DNA from: Curtobacterium sp. Leaf183
Lineage (GTDB): Bacteria > Actinomycetota > Actinomycetes > Actinomycetales > Microbacteriaceae
Direction of reading: 5' to 3'
DNA: 64,000 nucleotides
Assembly: GCF_001424385.1 (NCBI RefSeq)
Contig: NZ_LMPO01000009.1
Location: 695,279-759,278 of the forward strand
Under the pieces are notes generated by a model. The model searched no databases. It saw only the letters and a list, made by a program, of their open reading frames with translations, and was not told the origin of the DNA. Below, in pieces: positions 25,206 to 33,443 of this stretch (position 1 is its first letter; each line of letters opens with the position of its first letter). The translations under genes were made by a program, and so were the position numbers.

Positions 25206-26234
25206 ATGCGATCGATCGTCTACTCCCAGCCCGGTGACTCCTCCGTCCTCTCCCTCGTCGACCGCGACGTGCCCGAGCCCGCCGCCGGCGAGGTCCGCGT
25301 GCGCGTGGTCGTCTCCGGTGTGAACCCGACGGACTGGAAGGCCCGCGCTGGCGGTACCTACGGCGACGGCCTGCCCTTCCCCGAGATCACGCCGAACCAG
25401 GACGGCGCGGGCGTCGTGGACGCCGTCGGACCCGGGGTCGACAGCGTCGCCCTCGGCGACCACGTGTGGCTGTTCATGGCCGCCGCGTCCCGCCCCACCG
25501 GAACCGCGCAGGAGTACACCGTCGTGCCGGTCTCGCGGGTCGTGCCCCTGCCGGCCGAGACCTCGTTCGACATCGGCGCGTCGCTCGGCGTCCCCGCCAT
25601 GACCGCCCACCGGGCACTGACCACGCACGAGGAGGGCCCCGCGCGCCTGGGTCCCGGTGCGCTCGACGGCATGACCGTCCTGGTCGCCGGTGGCGCCGGA
25701 GCCGTCGGACACGCCGCGATCCAGCTCGCGCGGTGGGCCGGGGCCACCGTCATCGCGACGATCAGCTCGGACGCCAAGGCCGCGCTCGCCACCGCGGCCG
25801 GTGCGCACCACACCGTGAACTACCGGTCCGACGACGCCGCGTCGCAGATCCGGGACATCGCCCCCGACGGGGTCGACATCGTCGTCGAGGTGTCGATCCC
25901 GCAGAACGCCGACCTGGTCGCCGAGGTGCTGGCGAACCACGGCGTGGTGTCGATCTACGCGAACAACGGCGGCGACGAGGCCTCGATCCCGATCCGCCCG
26001 AACATGAGCGTCAACGCGCGGTACCAGTTCCTGCTGCTCTACACGATCGGCGACGAAGCGCTGGCGGCCGCCGCGGAGGACGTCACCGAGGCTCTGCACG
26101 ACGGGGTCCTGCCCGTGGGCGCGGAGGCCGGGCTGCCGCTGACGCGCTTCGACCTGGCCGACACCGCTGCGGCGCACGACGCCGTCGAGGGCGACACGGT
26201 CGGCAAGGTGCTCATCGACGTGACGTCGGCGTAG
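25206..26234 (+). CDS. NADPH:quinone reductase, zinc-free MDR family
   Basis: The 342-residue protein is an MDR oxidoreductase of the quinone reductase branch: SGVNPTDWKARAG, PNQDGAGVVDAVGPGVD and the nucleotide site VLVAGGAGAVGHAAIQLARW (AxxGxxG). No catalytic zinc cysteines are present. It would reduce quinones or enones with NADPH. Its place right after an HxlR regulator suggests electrophile-induced expression. Confidence 0.92.
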   Translation: MRSIVYSQPGDSSVLSLVDRDVPEPAAGEVRVRVVVSGVNPTDWKARAGGTYGDGLPFPEITPNQDGAGVVDAVGPGVDSVALGDHVWLFMAAASRPTGTAQEYTVVPVSRVVPLPAETSFDIGASLGVPAMTAHRALTTHEEGPARLGPGALDGMTVLVAGGAGAVGHAAIQLARWAGATVIATISSDAKAALATAAGAHHTVNYRSDDAASQIRDIAPDGVDIVVEVSIPQNADLVAEVLANHGVVSIYANNGGDEASIPIRPNMSVNARYQFLLLYTIGDEALAAAAEDVTEALHDGVLPVGAEAGLPLTRFDLADTAAAHDAVEGDTVGKVLIDVTSA

Positions 26235-26294
26235 GCAGCGGGGCCGGGCCGGGGCCGGGCCAGGCCGGGCCGGGTACACCGGGCCCCGCACCCC

Positions 26295-26356
26295 CGCACC
26301 CCCGCACCGACATCGCGCCCCGTTCCCTCGGGGCGCGATGTCTGTGCGGGGGTGCG
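26295..26356. terminator. Long palindrome, family A, copy 2
   Basis: Two 28-base arms (26295-26322 and 26329-26356) are complementary except for one position, with a 6-base loop. The inner part is GACATCGCGCCCCG and the outer part CGCACCCCCGCAC. It lies past the quinone reductase and can end transcripts from both sides. G/C-only short repeats (GGCCGG) fill 26240-26280. Confidence 0.8.
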
Positions 26357-26426
26357 ACGTCAGGACGACGCGGCGGTCGCGTGCGCGGATCGGCCGGCGA
26401 ACGGGGCCGCGCTGCCGGTCACGGCG

Positions 26427-26453
26427 TCAGCGGCGTCAGCGGCGTCAGCGTCG
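26427..26453. repeat. 9-bp tandem repeat across a stop codon
   Basis: TCAGCGGCG, TCAGCGGCG and TCAGCGTCG start at 26427, 26436 and 26445. The last includes the stop and final Arg codons of the minus-strand 58-residue gene. Confidence 0.7.
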
Positions 26454-26621
26454 TCGCGCGCGGCCGGTCAGTCGGGCCCGGGCAGCCCGGAGCGCACGAT
26501 CGAGGTTGGCCGCGATGACCCGGGGATCGTCGTAGTCCGCGTCGGTGGCCTCGGCCCGCCGTCCGCCCGGGCCGATCGGGGCACGCCCGAACGGGAACGG
26601 ACCCGGCTGCACGCTCGTCAT
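26445..26621 (-). CDS. Small hypothetical protein, 58 residues
   Basis: The short ORF encodes a proline- and glycine-rich start (PGPFPFGRAPIGPGG) and an amphipathic, arginine-rich helix (DPRVIAANLDRALRAARARL). I do not recognise it. It is 32 bp downstream of the GAF gene, on the same strand. Coding use is plausible because the helix has a clear hydrophobic face. Confidence 0.45.
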   Translation of the reverse strand: MTSVQPGPFPFGRAPIGPGGRRAEATDADYDDPRVIAANLDRALRAARARLTGRARRR

Positions 26622-26653
26622 GCCGACAGGGTACGACTGCCGACCGACAGCGG

Positions 26654-27469
26654 TCACGGCGACGGCTGCCGGTCGGTTCGCCGCACCGGAAACGCCAGCG
26701 TGCAGGCGACCGCGACGTACTGTGCGACGACGTCGACGTTGCGGACGTCCAGGTCGGCGAAGGCGTCCGGCGTCGGGCAGTCGACCGTGAGCATGCCGAA
26801 CGAGTAGCCCTCGCCACGGATGACGACCGCGACGTACGACCGGTACCGCGGGTCGAAGTCGGGAGCGTCGTCCACCGCGTCGACGTCCGATTCGCGGTCC
26901 CCCACGACGCGCGGCGGACCACCGGTCAGCACCCACTCCAGGTTCCGGTCACCGTACGGGGTGCCAGCGCGGAACGTGCCAGCCGTGTCGTCCGCCCCGC
27001 CGTGACCGATCGGCTCGAGGGCGTCGAGCGACGGCGACAGCAGGTACACGTTGGCGCGGACGTCCGGCACGTGCGGCAGCAGGTAGAACGCGAGCGCGGC
27101 GGCCGCCCGGTCGGCGAACGCCCCGAGCTCGGACCGGCGGGTGGCGTGGTCGTGGGCGGCGAAGCGCGTGAGTCGTGTCGCTATCTGCCCGAAGCCGTAC
27201 TGGACGGCGACCTCGTACGCGGCGAGCGCGGTGGCCCCGGCGTCCTCGGCTCGGCGTCGTCCGGCGGCGGTCCGGCGAGCGCGGACGACCTGCCAGGCGA
27301 CGACGCCGGCGAAGACCACGAGGGCGACGACCACCACGACCGCACGCTCGACGGGGACACCGACCAGGTTCGGCGCCTGGAACGCGGCTGTCGGCAGCGC
27401 GGCCGCGACGACGGGCAACACGACGTCGCCGTACCGCCTGCCGCCCGTTCGTTCGTTCCCCTGACCCAC
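26654..27469 (-). CDS. Membrane-anchored GAF-domain protein
   Basis: The 271-residue protein has two hydrophobic spans (about 12-32 and 38-60; ERAVVVVVALVVFAGVVAW), a basic linker, and a GAF-like domain from about 115 to 260 (YRSYVAVVIRGEGYSFGMLT is its closing hairpin). No kinase, cyclase or HTH domain is attached. It may bind a ligand or a partner near the membrane. GTG 27469 is the most likely start, as upstream codons lack coding character, but no clear ribosome binding site is seen. Confidence 0.72.
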   Translation of the reverse strand: MGQGNERTGGRRYGDVVLPVVAAALPTAAFQAPNLVGVPVERAVVVVVALVVFAGVVAWQVVRARRTAAGRRRAEDAGATALAAYEVAVQYGFGQIATRLTRFAAHDHATRRSELGAFADRAAAALAFYLLPHVPDVRANVYLLSPSLDALEPIGHGGADDTAGTFRAGTPYGDRNLEWVLTGGPPRVVGDRESDVDAVDDAPDFDPRYRSYVAVVIRGEGYSFGMLTVDCPTPDAFADLDVRNVDVVAQYVAVACTLAFPVRRTDRQPSP

Positions 27470-27563
27470 GCAGGCGACGCTAGGGCCGACCACCGACCTC
27501 GGCAGCGGGCGACATCCGGGATCCGCCGTTGCCATCGCGGGTGCACGGGAGGACCATCGTCGG

Positions 27564-27938
27564 ATGCGCATCAGCGACGATCCGCCCCACCCGCCGACGG
27601 CCACCGCCGACCCGGCGACCCGGCCGACGAGCCCGACCGCCGGCGCGAGCAAGGAGGCGAGCACGGCCGCGGCCAGCGGTTCCGCCACGAGCACCGGGAC
27701 CGTGCAGACCGTCGAGAAGACCCTCGCGATCCTCGAGGTCGTCGCCGACCGCGGTGGTGCGACCGCCAAGGAGGTCGCCGAGGCAACGGGCTTCCCGCTC
27801 CCCACCGCCTACCGACTGCTCCACGCCCTGGTGTCCGCCGACTACCTGGTGCACCTGCGCGACCAGCGGCGCTTCGAGCTCGGGGACAAGCTGCGTGCAC
27901 TCGGCGCACTGGCCGTACCTCGTCCGGGCACCGGCTGA
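27564..27938 (+). CDS. IclR-type winged-helix protein without effector domain
   Basis: The 124-residue protein has about 45 disordered residues (Ala, Thr, Ser, Pro), then a canonical IclR helix-turn-helix: VQTVEKTLAILEVVADRGG, TAKEVAEATGFPLPTAYRLL and RFELGDKLRALG. An IclR effector domain of about 170 residues should follow but a stop comes 12 codons later. The next gene starts 68 bp on in another family. It is either a natural HTH-only regulator or an old truncation. It may control the patatin gene downstream. Confidence 0.78.
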   Translation: MRISDDPPHPPTATADPATRPTSPTAGASKEASTAAASGSATSTGTVQTVEKTLAILEVVADRGGATAKEVAEATGFPLPTAYRLLHALVSADYLVHLRDQRRFELGDKLRALGALAVPRPGTG

Positions 27939-28006
27939 GCGTGAACGCGCGACGACGCTCCCGCGAGCCGCACCCCGAGCGGCCCCCGGGTTGGTAAGCA
28001 TGGTGC

Positions 28007-28879
28007 ATGAGCCAACTCGACACCCCCGCTGCCGGAACCCGAGCGATCGTCCTCGGAGGTGGCGGTGTCGCCGGCATCGCGTGGGAGCTCGGGGTGCTGT
28101 CGGCGCTCGAGGACGCCGGCGTCGACCTGGGCGCCGCTGACCTGGTGGTCGGCACCAGCGCCGGCAGCGTCGTGGGGACCTTCGTCCGACACGGCGGCAT
28201 CGCCGAGGCCTTCGCGCAGCAGACCGCCCCGGTCCCCACGACGTACGAGGAGCCCGTCCGGATCGACGCCGAGCGCGTGCAGCAGGAGATCGGGCAGGCG
28301 TTGGCCGGAGCCACCTCGGAGCAGGACGCCCGCGCACGCCTCGGCCACCTCGCGCAGCAGGTCACGGCCGGGCAGACGGACGACGAGCGTGTCGCGACCT
28401 TCTCCGAGATGCTGCCGTCGACCGCATGGCCGGAGCGGCCCCTCGCGCTGACCGCCATCGATGCGACCGACGGCACGTTCCGGGTCCTGACGAGTGCGGA
28501 CGGCGTCCCGCTGGCGCGTGCGGTCGCGGCGAGCTGCTCGGTGCCGGTCGTCTGGTCGCCGGTGACGATCGAGGGACGCCCCTACATCGACGGTGGCATG
28601 CGCTCGGCGACGAACGTGGACGTCGCGGCGGGTCACGAGCGTGTGCTCGTCATCGCCTGCGGCCCCGAAGCCCCCTCGCCGCTCGGCCCGTGGCTCGACC
28701 AGTCCGTCGAGGCCCTGCGCGCCGGCGGGTCGAGCGTCGAGGTCGTCGTCGCCGACAGCGCGTCGCAGCAGGCCTTCGGCACGAACTCCCTGGCCCTGTC
28801 GACGCAGCGTCCGTCCGCCGAGGCGGGCCGCGCGCAGGCGACCCCCATCGCCGACCGCATCGCTTCGTTCTGGGCATGA
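28007..28879 (+). CDS. Patatin-like phospholipase
   Basis: The 290-residue protein has the patatin elements in order: the oxyanion loop VLGGGGVAGIAWELG, the nucleophile GTSAG (Ser near 51) and the DGG motif in YIDGGMRSATNVD (Asp near 197). Patatins are Ser-Asp dyad lipid acyl hydrolases. It has no signal peptide, so it should act on the inner face of the membrane or on internal lipids. It is 35 bp upstream of the S9 peptidase gene. Confidence 0.92.
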   Translation: MSQLDTPAAGTRAIVLGGGGVAGIAWELGVLSALEDAGVDLGAADLVVGTSAGSVVGTFVRHGGIAEAFAQQTAPVPTTYEEPVRIDAERVQQEIGQALAGATSEQDARARLGHLAQQVTAGQTDDERVATFSEMLPSTAWPERPLALTAIDATDGTFRVLTSADGVPLARAVAASCSVPVVWSPVTIEGRPYIDGGMRSATNVDVAAGHERVLVIACGPEAPSPLGPWLDQSVEALRAGGSSVEVVVADSASQQAFGTNSLALSTQRPSAEAGRAQATPIADRIASFWA

Positions 28880-28914
28880 GGACGGGTGTCCCCGCCCGTG
28901 GCTAGCGTGGGGGC

Positions 28915-31023
28915 ATGACGACGCCGTTCTCGGACCTCGACCAGTTCATCGCCCTGCCCCGTGTCGACGGGATCGCGCTCAGCCCGGACGGCGAGCGCGT
29001 GGCACTGACCGTCAGCACGCTCGACCCCGACGCGACCGGGTACCGACGAGCCGTGTGGTCGGTGCCCGCATCCGGCGTGGGTCCGGCGGTGCGCCTCACC
29101 CGCAGCGCGAAGGGCGAGTCCGGCACCGCGTTCACGCGGCACGGTGACCTGCTGTTCGTCTCGGGCCGACCGGGAGCGGACGGCGACGACGACGACACCA
29201 CGCAGCTCTGGCTGCTGCCCGCCACGGGCGGCGAGGCACGTCCGGTGACCCGCCTGACGGGAGGCACGGGTGGCGTGCTCGCGACGGCCAGCGGCAGCGA
29301 CGTGGTCGCCGTCACCGCCGGACTGCTCCCCACGGCGGCCGACGGCGAGCGGGTCGGTGTCGTCTCCCGCGACGCCGCGCTGCGGAAGCGTCGCGACGAC
29401 AAGGGGGTGCACGGGATCCTGCACGAGTCGTACCCGGTCCGGTACTGGGACCACGACCTCGGTCCGGACCAGACCCACGTGCTCGCACTCGACCTGGCGG
29501 ACCTGACCGAGCCGACCGACGCAGAACCCCTCACGGGCGTCGCGACGGACGCGAGCGCGACGGGCACCACCGACACCACGCTCCCGAAGCCCTACCCGGC
29601 ACACCTGCCGAACCCGATCGACATCACGCCGCGGCCCGGTCGCTCGCTCGACCACGTGACCGGCGCACTCACCCCGGACGGCAGCATCCTGATCGCCGCC
29701 GTCGGTGTGCACGAGGCCCGTGGGCAGCGCACCGTGCTCGTCGCGATCGACGTCGCCACCGCCGAGCGCACCGTGCTGTTCGACGACCCGGACGTCGACC
29801 ACGAGCTCCCGGCGCTCTCGCACGACGGCACGACGATCGCCTGGGTCCGCACGGTCCGTGCGACGCCCGCCGGTGCGAACCAGCAGGAGGTCTGGGTCGC
29901 GGGCATCGACGGCTCCGACGCCCGCCGCATCGCCACCGACTGGGACCGGTGGCCGAACGAGCTGGTGTTCGCATCCGACGACACCGCGGTCCTGGCGACC
30001 GCGGACCAGGACGGCCGCGCGCCGGTCTTCCGGCTCCCCCTCGACGGCGCAGCCGTCGAGCAGCTGACGCACGACGACTGGGCGTACTCGGGTCTCCGTG
30101 TGTCGGCCGCGAGCGGCGTGGTCGTCGCGCTCCGGGCCTCCTGGGCGGCGCCGCTGCACCCCGTGCGGATCGACGCCGACGGCTCGGTGACCCCGCTCGC
30201 GACGCCGGCCGCACTGCCGGCCGTGCCCGGGCGCTTGGAAGAGGTCGAGACCACGGCTGCCGACGGCGTGCGCGTGCGCGGCTGGCTGGTGCTGCCGGAG
30301 GGCGACGGACCGCACCCCCTGTTGCTCTGGATCCACGGCGGACCGCTCAACTCCTGGAACCAGTGGTCGTGGCGGTGGACCCCGATGCTCGCTGCGGCGC
30401 GCGGGTACGCGGTGCTGCTGCCCGACCCCGCACTGTCGACCGGCTACGGGCTCGACTTCGTGAACCGCGGCTGGAACGCGTGGGGCCAGGCGCCCTACAC
30501 CGACCTGATGGCGATCACCGACGCCGTCGTGGCGCGTGACGACGTCGACGAGACCCGGACCGCCGCGATGGGCGGGTCGTTCGGCGGCTACATGGCGAAC
30601 TGGGTCGCCGGGCACACCGACCGGTTCCGAGCGGTCGTCACCCACGCCAGCCTGTGGGCGCTCGAGCAGTTCAACGGCACGACCGACTCGTCGGACTACT
30701 GGCAGTCGATCTTCGACGCGCAGGGCATGCACGACAACGACCCGCACCGGTTCGTGCGCGACATCACGTCACCGATGCTGGTCATCCACGGCGACAAGGA
30801 CTACCGCGTGCCGATCGGCGAGGGCCTGCGGCTCTGGTCCGAGCTCGCCGAGCACCATGCCGGGCCCGACGGCACGATGCCGCACCGGTTCCTGTACTTC
30901 CCGGACGAGAACCACTGGGTGCTCAAGCCGCAGCACGCGGTCATCTGGTACCAGACGGTGTTCGCGTTCCTCGACCAGCACGTGCTCGGTGCCGAGTGGG
31001 AGCGACCGGAACTGCTCGGCTAG
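28915..31023 (+). CDS. S9-family prolyl oligopeptidase-like peptidase
   Basis: The 702-residue protein has an N-terminal beta-propeller (about 1-430, with repeats such as ALSHDGTTIAWVR) and a C-terminal alpha/beta-hydrolase domain. The triad is Ser near 555 in GGSFGGYM, Asp near 630 in GDKDYRVP and His near 666 in DENHWV. It resembles acylaminoacyl/dipeptidyl peptidases of the S9C group, which trim short peptides in the cytoplasm. No signal peptide is present. Confidence 0.94.
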   Translation: MTTPFSDLDQFIALPRVDGIALSPDGERVALTVSTLDPDATGYRRAVWSVPASGVGPAVRLTRSAKGESGTAFTRHGDLLFVSGRPGADGDDDDTTQLWLLPATGGEARPVTRLTGGTGGVLATASGSDVVAVTAGLLPTAADGERVGVVSRDAALRKRRDDKGVHGILHESYPVRYWDHDLGPDQTHVLALDLADLTEPTDAEPLTGVATDASATGTTDTTLPKPYPAHLPNPIDITPRPGRSLDHVTGALTPDGSILIAAVGVHEARGQRTVLVAIDVATAERTVLFDDPDVDHELPALSHDGTTIAWVRTVRATPAGANQQEVWVAGIDGSDARRIATDWDRWPNELVFASDDTAVLATADQDGRAPVFRLPLDGAAVEQLTHDDWAYSGLRVSAASGVVVALRASWAAPLHPVRIDADGSVTPLATPAALPAVPGRLEEVETTAADGVRVRGWLVLPEGDGPHPLLLWIHGGPLNSWNQWSWRWTPMLAAARGYAVLLPDPALSTGYGLDFVNRGWNAWGQAPYTDLMAITDAVVARDDVDETRTAAMGGSFGGYMANWVAGHTDRFRAVVTHASLWALEQFNGTTDSSDYWQSIFDAQGMHDNDPHRFVRDITSPMLVIHGDKDYRVPIGEGLRLWSELAEHHAGPDGTMPHRFLYFPDENHWVLKPQHAVIWYQTVFAFLDQHVLGAEWERPELLG

Positions 31024-31038
31024 CTCGCTGGTGCAGGA

Positions 31039-31070
31039 GGGCGTGCGGCGACCCGAAACGCCGCACGCCC
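31039..31070. terminator. Two-way terminator between convergent genes
   Basis: GGGCGTGCGGCG and CGCCGCACGCCC form a perfect 12-bp stem with an 8-base loop, between the S9 peptidase and acyl-CoA dehydrogenase stops. Confidence 0.75.
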
Positions 31071-31072
31071 GG

Positions 31073-31128
31073 TCTGTGGGCGGTGCTCACACGGCGGTGC
31101 TCACACGGCGGTGCTCACACGAACGCGG
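31073..31128. repeat. 14-bp tandem repeat across a stop codon
   Basis: Units start at 31073 (degenerate), 31087, 31101 and 31115. TCACACG in the last unit is the stop and final Val codon of the acyl-CoA dehydrogenase gene on the minus strand. Confidence 0.8.
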
Positions 31129-32308
31129 CCTCGCCGGTGATCGCGCGCCCGACGATGAGCGTGTTCACCTCGCGCGTGCCCTCGTACGAGTAGATCGCCT
31201 CGGCGTCCGCGAAGAACCGCGCGACGCCCTTGCCGAGCACGATGCCGTTGCCGCCCTGGACCTCGCGGCACCAGGCGACGGTCTCACGCATCTTCGACGT
31301 CGCGAACGCCTTCGCCAGCGCGGAGTGCTCGTCGCCGCCGACCCCGGCGTCCTGCATCGCACTCGCCTGCGTGCACAGGGCGATCGACGCCGTGATGTTC
31401 GCCAGCGACTTCACGAGCAGGTCCTGCACGAGCTGGTGCGCGGCGATCGGCTTGCCGAACTGGATGCGCGTCTTCGCGTAGGCGAGGGCGGCCTCGTACG
31501 CACCGACCGCGATGCCGACGGCCTGCCAGGCGACCTCGGTGCGGGTCAGGCGCAGGACCTCGGCCGTCGTGCGGAACGACGTCGCGCGCTGCAGTCGTCG
31601 CGACTCCGGAACACGGACGCCGGTCATCACGATGTCGGCGTTCTGCACGCCGCGCAGCGCGATCTTGTCCTCGATCTTGGTGGCGGTGAAGCCGTCGGTG
31701 TCGGTCGTCACCAGGAAGCCCTTGACCTGGCCGTCCTCGACGTCCTTGGCCCAGATGACGACGACGTCGGCGAACGTGGCGTTGCCGATCCACCGCTTCT
31801 CGCCGTCGAGGACCCAGGTGTCTCCCTCGCGCCGCGCCGTCGTGCGGAGGCCCTTGGCGGAGTCACTGCCGGAGTACGGCTCCGTCAGACCGAACGCACC
31901 GACCAGCTCGCCGGCGGCCATGCGCGGCAGCCACTCCCGCTGCTGCTCGTCGCTGCCGGCCACGGCGATCGAGTTCATGGCGAGGCCGGACTGCACCCCG
32001 ATGAACGTCGCCACGCCGGCGTCGACACGTCCGAGCTCGAGTGCCGCCCACCCGCGGTACACGGCCGAGTTCTGGAACTGGCGCACCAGCGGCACGCCGG
32101 GCCCGTACATGCCGAGGTCGGCGAGCGGCTTGATGACCTGCATCGGGAACTCGGCACGTGCCCAGTACTCGTCGGCGATCGGTGCGACCTCGCGCTCGAG
32201 GTACTCGCGCACCCGCCCGATCGACTCACGCTCCTGGTCCGTCAGCTGCTCGGCGAAGCCGTAGAAGTCCGACTCGAGCAGGGTGGGCAGGGACACGGAT
32301 GTTGACAT
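31115..32308 (-). CDS. Acyl-CoA dehydrogenase, glutaryl-CoA dehydrogenase-like
   Basis: The 397-residue flavoprotein has AFGLTEPYSGSDSAKG (FAD/substrate region), RWIGNATFADV, QVQ-like QLVQDLL and the catalytic glutamate in SYEGTREVN (near 375), placed as in glutaryl-CoA and short/branched-chain enzymes. It introduces a double bond into an acyl-CoA. It diverges from a QsdR-type TetR regulator, with 45 bp between starts, and that regulator is a likely controller. No CoA ligase or ETF genes are nearby. Confidence 0.93.
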   Translation of the reverse strand: MSTSVSLPTLLESDFYGFAEQLTDQERESIGRVREYLEREVAPIADEYWARAEFPMQVIKPLADLGMYGPGVPLVRQFQNSAVYRGWAALELGRVDAGVATFIGVQSGLAMNSIAVAGSDEQQREWLPRMAAGELVGAFGLTEPYSGSDSAKGLRTTARREGDTWVLDGEKRWIGNATFADVVVIWAKDVEDGQVKGFLVTTDTDGFTATKIEDKIALRGVQNADIVMTGVRVPESRRLQRATSFRTTAEVLRLTRTEVAWQAVGIAVGAYEAALAYAKTRIQFGKPIAAHQLVQDLLVKSLANITASIALCTQASAMQDAGVGGDEHSALAKAFATSKMRETVAWCREVQGGNGIVLGKGVARFFADAEAIYSYEGTREVNTLIVGRAITGEAAFV

Positions 32309-32330
32309 GGGAACAACGATGCATCATTCT
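32302..32330 (+). promoter_or_regulatory. Promoter of the QsdR-like gene
   Basis: TTGACA at 32302-32307 is a perfect -35. CATTCT at 32325-32330 follows at a 17-bp spacing as a weak -10. The -35 overlaps the divergent acyl-CoA dehydrogenase start codon region, so a repressor here could affect both genes. Confidence 0.5.
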
Positions 32331-32353
32331 CGGAAACGTTGCAAGGGAGATCT

Positions 32354-32908
32354 GTGTACACGTCGGAAACCGCGCTGCGCGCCTTCCGGGAGGCCCGCCA
32401 CGCCTTCATCGCCGGCTCACGGATCGACATGGGGGCGTTGGCCGCCGACCTCGGCGTGGACCGGACGTCGCTGTTCCGATGGGTGGGCAACCGTGACCGG
32501 TTGCTGTCCGAGGTGCTGTGGTCACTGGCGGTCCCCACGCTCGACGCGGCCCGTCGTGACGCCGCCGGGTCGGGTGCGGCGCGACTGGTCGACGTGCTCG
32601 CTCAGTTCACCGCCGACCTGATCGAGGCGCCCTACTTCCGGGGGTTCCTGCAGCGCGAACCCGCTCGGGCGCTGCGCCTGCTCACCACGACGGACAGCGA
32701 TGTGCAGAGTCGGTTCGTGCACGCGGTCACCGAGCTGGTCGCCGCGGAGCAGGCCTCGGGGGCGTTCGACCCGGGGCCGCTATCCGCCGAGGAGCTCGCG
32801 CGGCTGCTCGTGCGGATCTCGGAGTCGTTCACGTACGCCGACCTGATCTCCGGCGAGACGCCGGACCCCGCCAGGGCGCGGGCGGCGTTCGAGTACGTCC
32901 TCCGGTGA
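32354..32908 (+). CDS. QsdR-like TetR-family regulator
   Basis: The 184-residue protein has an N-terminal helix-turn-helix (IDMGALAADLGVDRTSLFRW at about 27-46) and the QsdR-type ligand domain (FRGFLQREPARALRLLTT, SEELARLLVRISESFTYADL-like helix). QsdR in Rhodococcus represses a lactone-degrading pathway; here the divergent partner is an acyl-CoA dehydrogenase. GTG 32354 follows AAGGGAG, which decides the start over the TTG at 32339. Confidence 0.88.
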   Translation: MYTSETALRAFREARHAFIAGSRIDMGALAADLGVDRTSLFRWVGNRDRLLSEVLWSLAVPTLDAARRDAAGSGAARLVDVLAQFTADLIEAPYFRGFLQREPARALRLLTTTDSDVQSRFVHAVTELVAAEQASGAFDPGPLSAEELARLLVRISESFTYADLISGETPDPARARAAFEYVLR

Positions 32909-32911
32909 TGT

Positions 32912-32940
32912 TTGACCGCTGGAATTCCACGTACTAGTGT
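32912..32940 (+). promoter_or_regulatory. Promoter of the bacteriocin operon
   Basis: TTGACC (32912-32917) and TAGTGT (32935-32940) are spaced by 17 bp. Transcription would start near 32947, giving a leader of about 54 bases. The region is visibly richer in A and T than its surroundings. Confidence 0.55.
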
Positions 32941-33000
32941 CGTCGTGCTGGCCACGGGGGCCGCCGCGTCACTGTCGACGCAGATCCAGAGGGGAACACC

Positions 33001-33387
33001 ATGCAGAAACGAACCATCGCACTGTCGGTCGTCATCGTCCTGACCGGCGCGCTCGGAGCACCCACCGCGGCGAGCGCCGCTCAGGTCGAACCGGCCACAC
33101 AGTCCGCTGCATCAGAGGGCATCGGAGTGCACATCCCGTCCGGGGCGCACGCACCGCGGTACACCGTCACGCCGGAAGGCGGCGGCTCGTGGACCTACGG
33201 CACGAACGGGCCGAACAACACCGCGTACTCGAACTTCTACCACGCGTCTCGCAAGCACGGCTCGTCGGTGCAGAACGGTCGAGGCAACCTCGATCGGAGC
33301 GGAACCGCGCTGGGTGGTGCGACCGCCAAGTCGTCGATCACGAAGACGACCGCTGGCAACCTCGCCTACCACCGGTTCATCAACTAG
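33001..33387 (+). CDS. Lactococcin 972-family bacteriocin precursor
   Basis: The 128-residue precursor has a Sec signal peptide (basic MQKR, hydrophobic core, TAASA cleavage near residue 27). The C-terminal 68 residues align by eye with mature lactococcin 972: GGSWTYG, TAYSNFYHASRKHGSSVQN and GRGNLDRS, then an aromatic-basic tail ending YHRFIN. Lactococcin 972 binds lipid II and blocks septum formation. An extra stretch of about 35 residues lies between the cleavage site and the family domain. AGGGGA precedes the ATG. The next two genes are the family's usual partners. Confidence 0.93.
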   Translation: MQKRTIALSVVIVLTGALGAPTAASAAQVEPATQSAASEGIGVHIPSGAHAPRYTVTPEGGGSWTYGTNGPNNTAYSNFYHASRKHGSSVQNGRGNLDRSGTALGGATAKSSITKTTAGNLAYHRFIN

Positions 33388-33401
33388 CAGGTCCAGGAAC
33401 C

Positions 33402-33432
33402 GACCCTCCGGATCGCTCTGGTCCGGAGGGTC
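33402..33432 (+). terminator. Hairpin between the bacteriocin and its membrane protein gene
   Basis: GACCCTCCGGA and TCCGGAGGGTC form a perfect 11-bp stem with a 9-base loop, 14 bases past the bacteriocin stop. It may act as an attenuator, giving more bacteriocin than transporter transcript. Confidence 0.65.
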
Positions 33433-33443
33433 ACTCCGCCCTC

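Noticed and set aside
26235-26290. GGCCGG-rich stretch as a functional repeat
   Set aside because: It is low-complexity G/C sequence without fixed period, next to a strong palindrome that explains the gene end.
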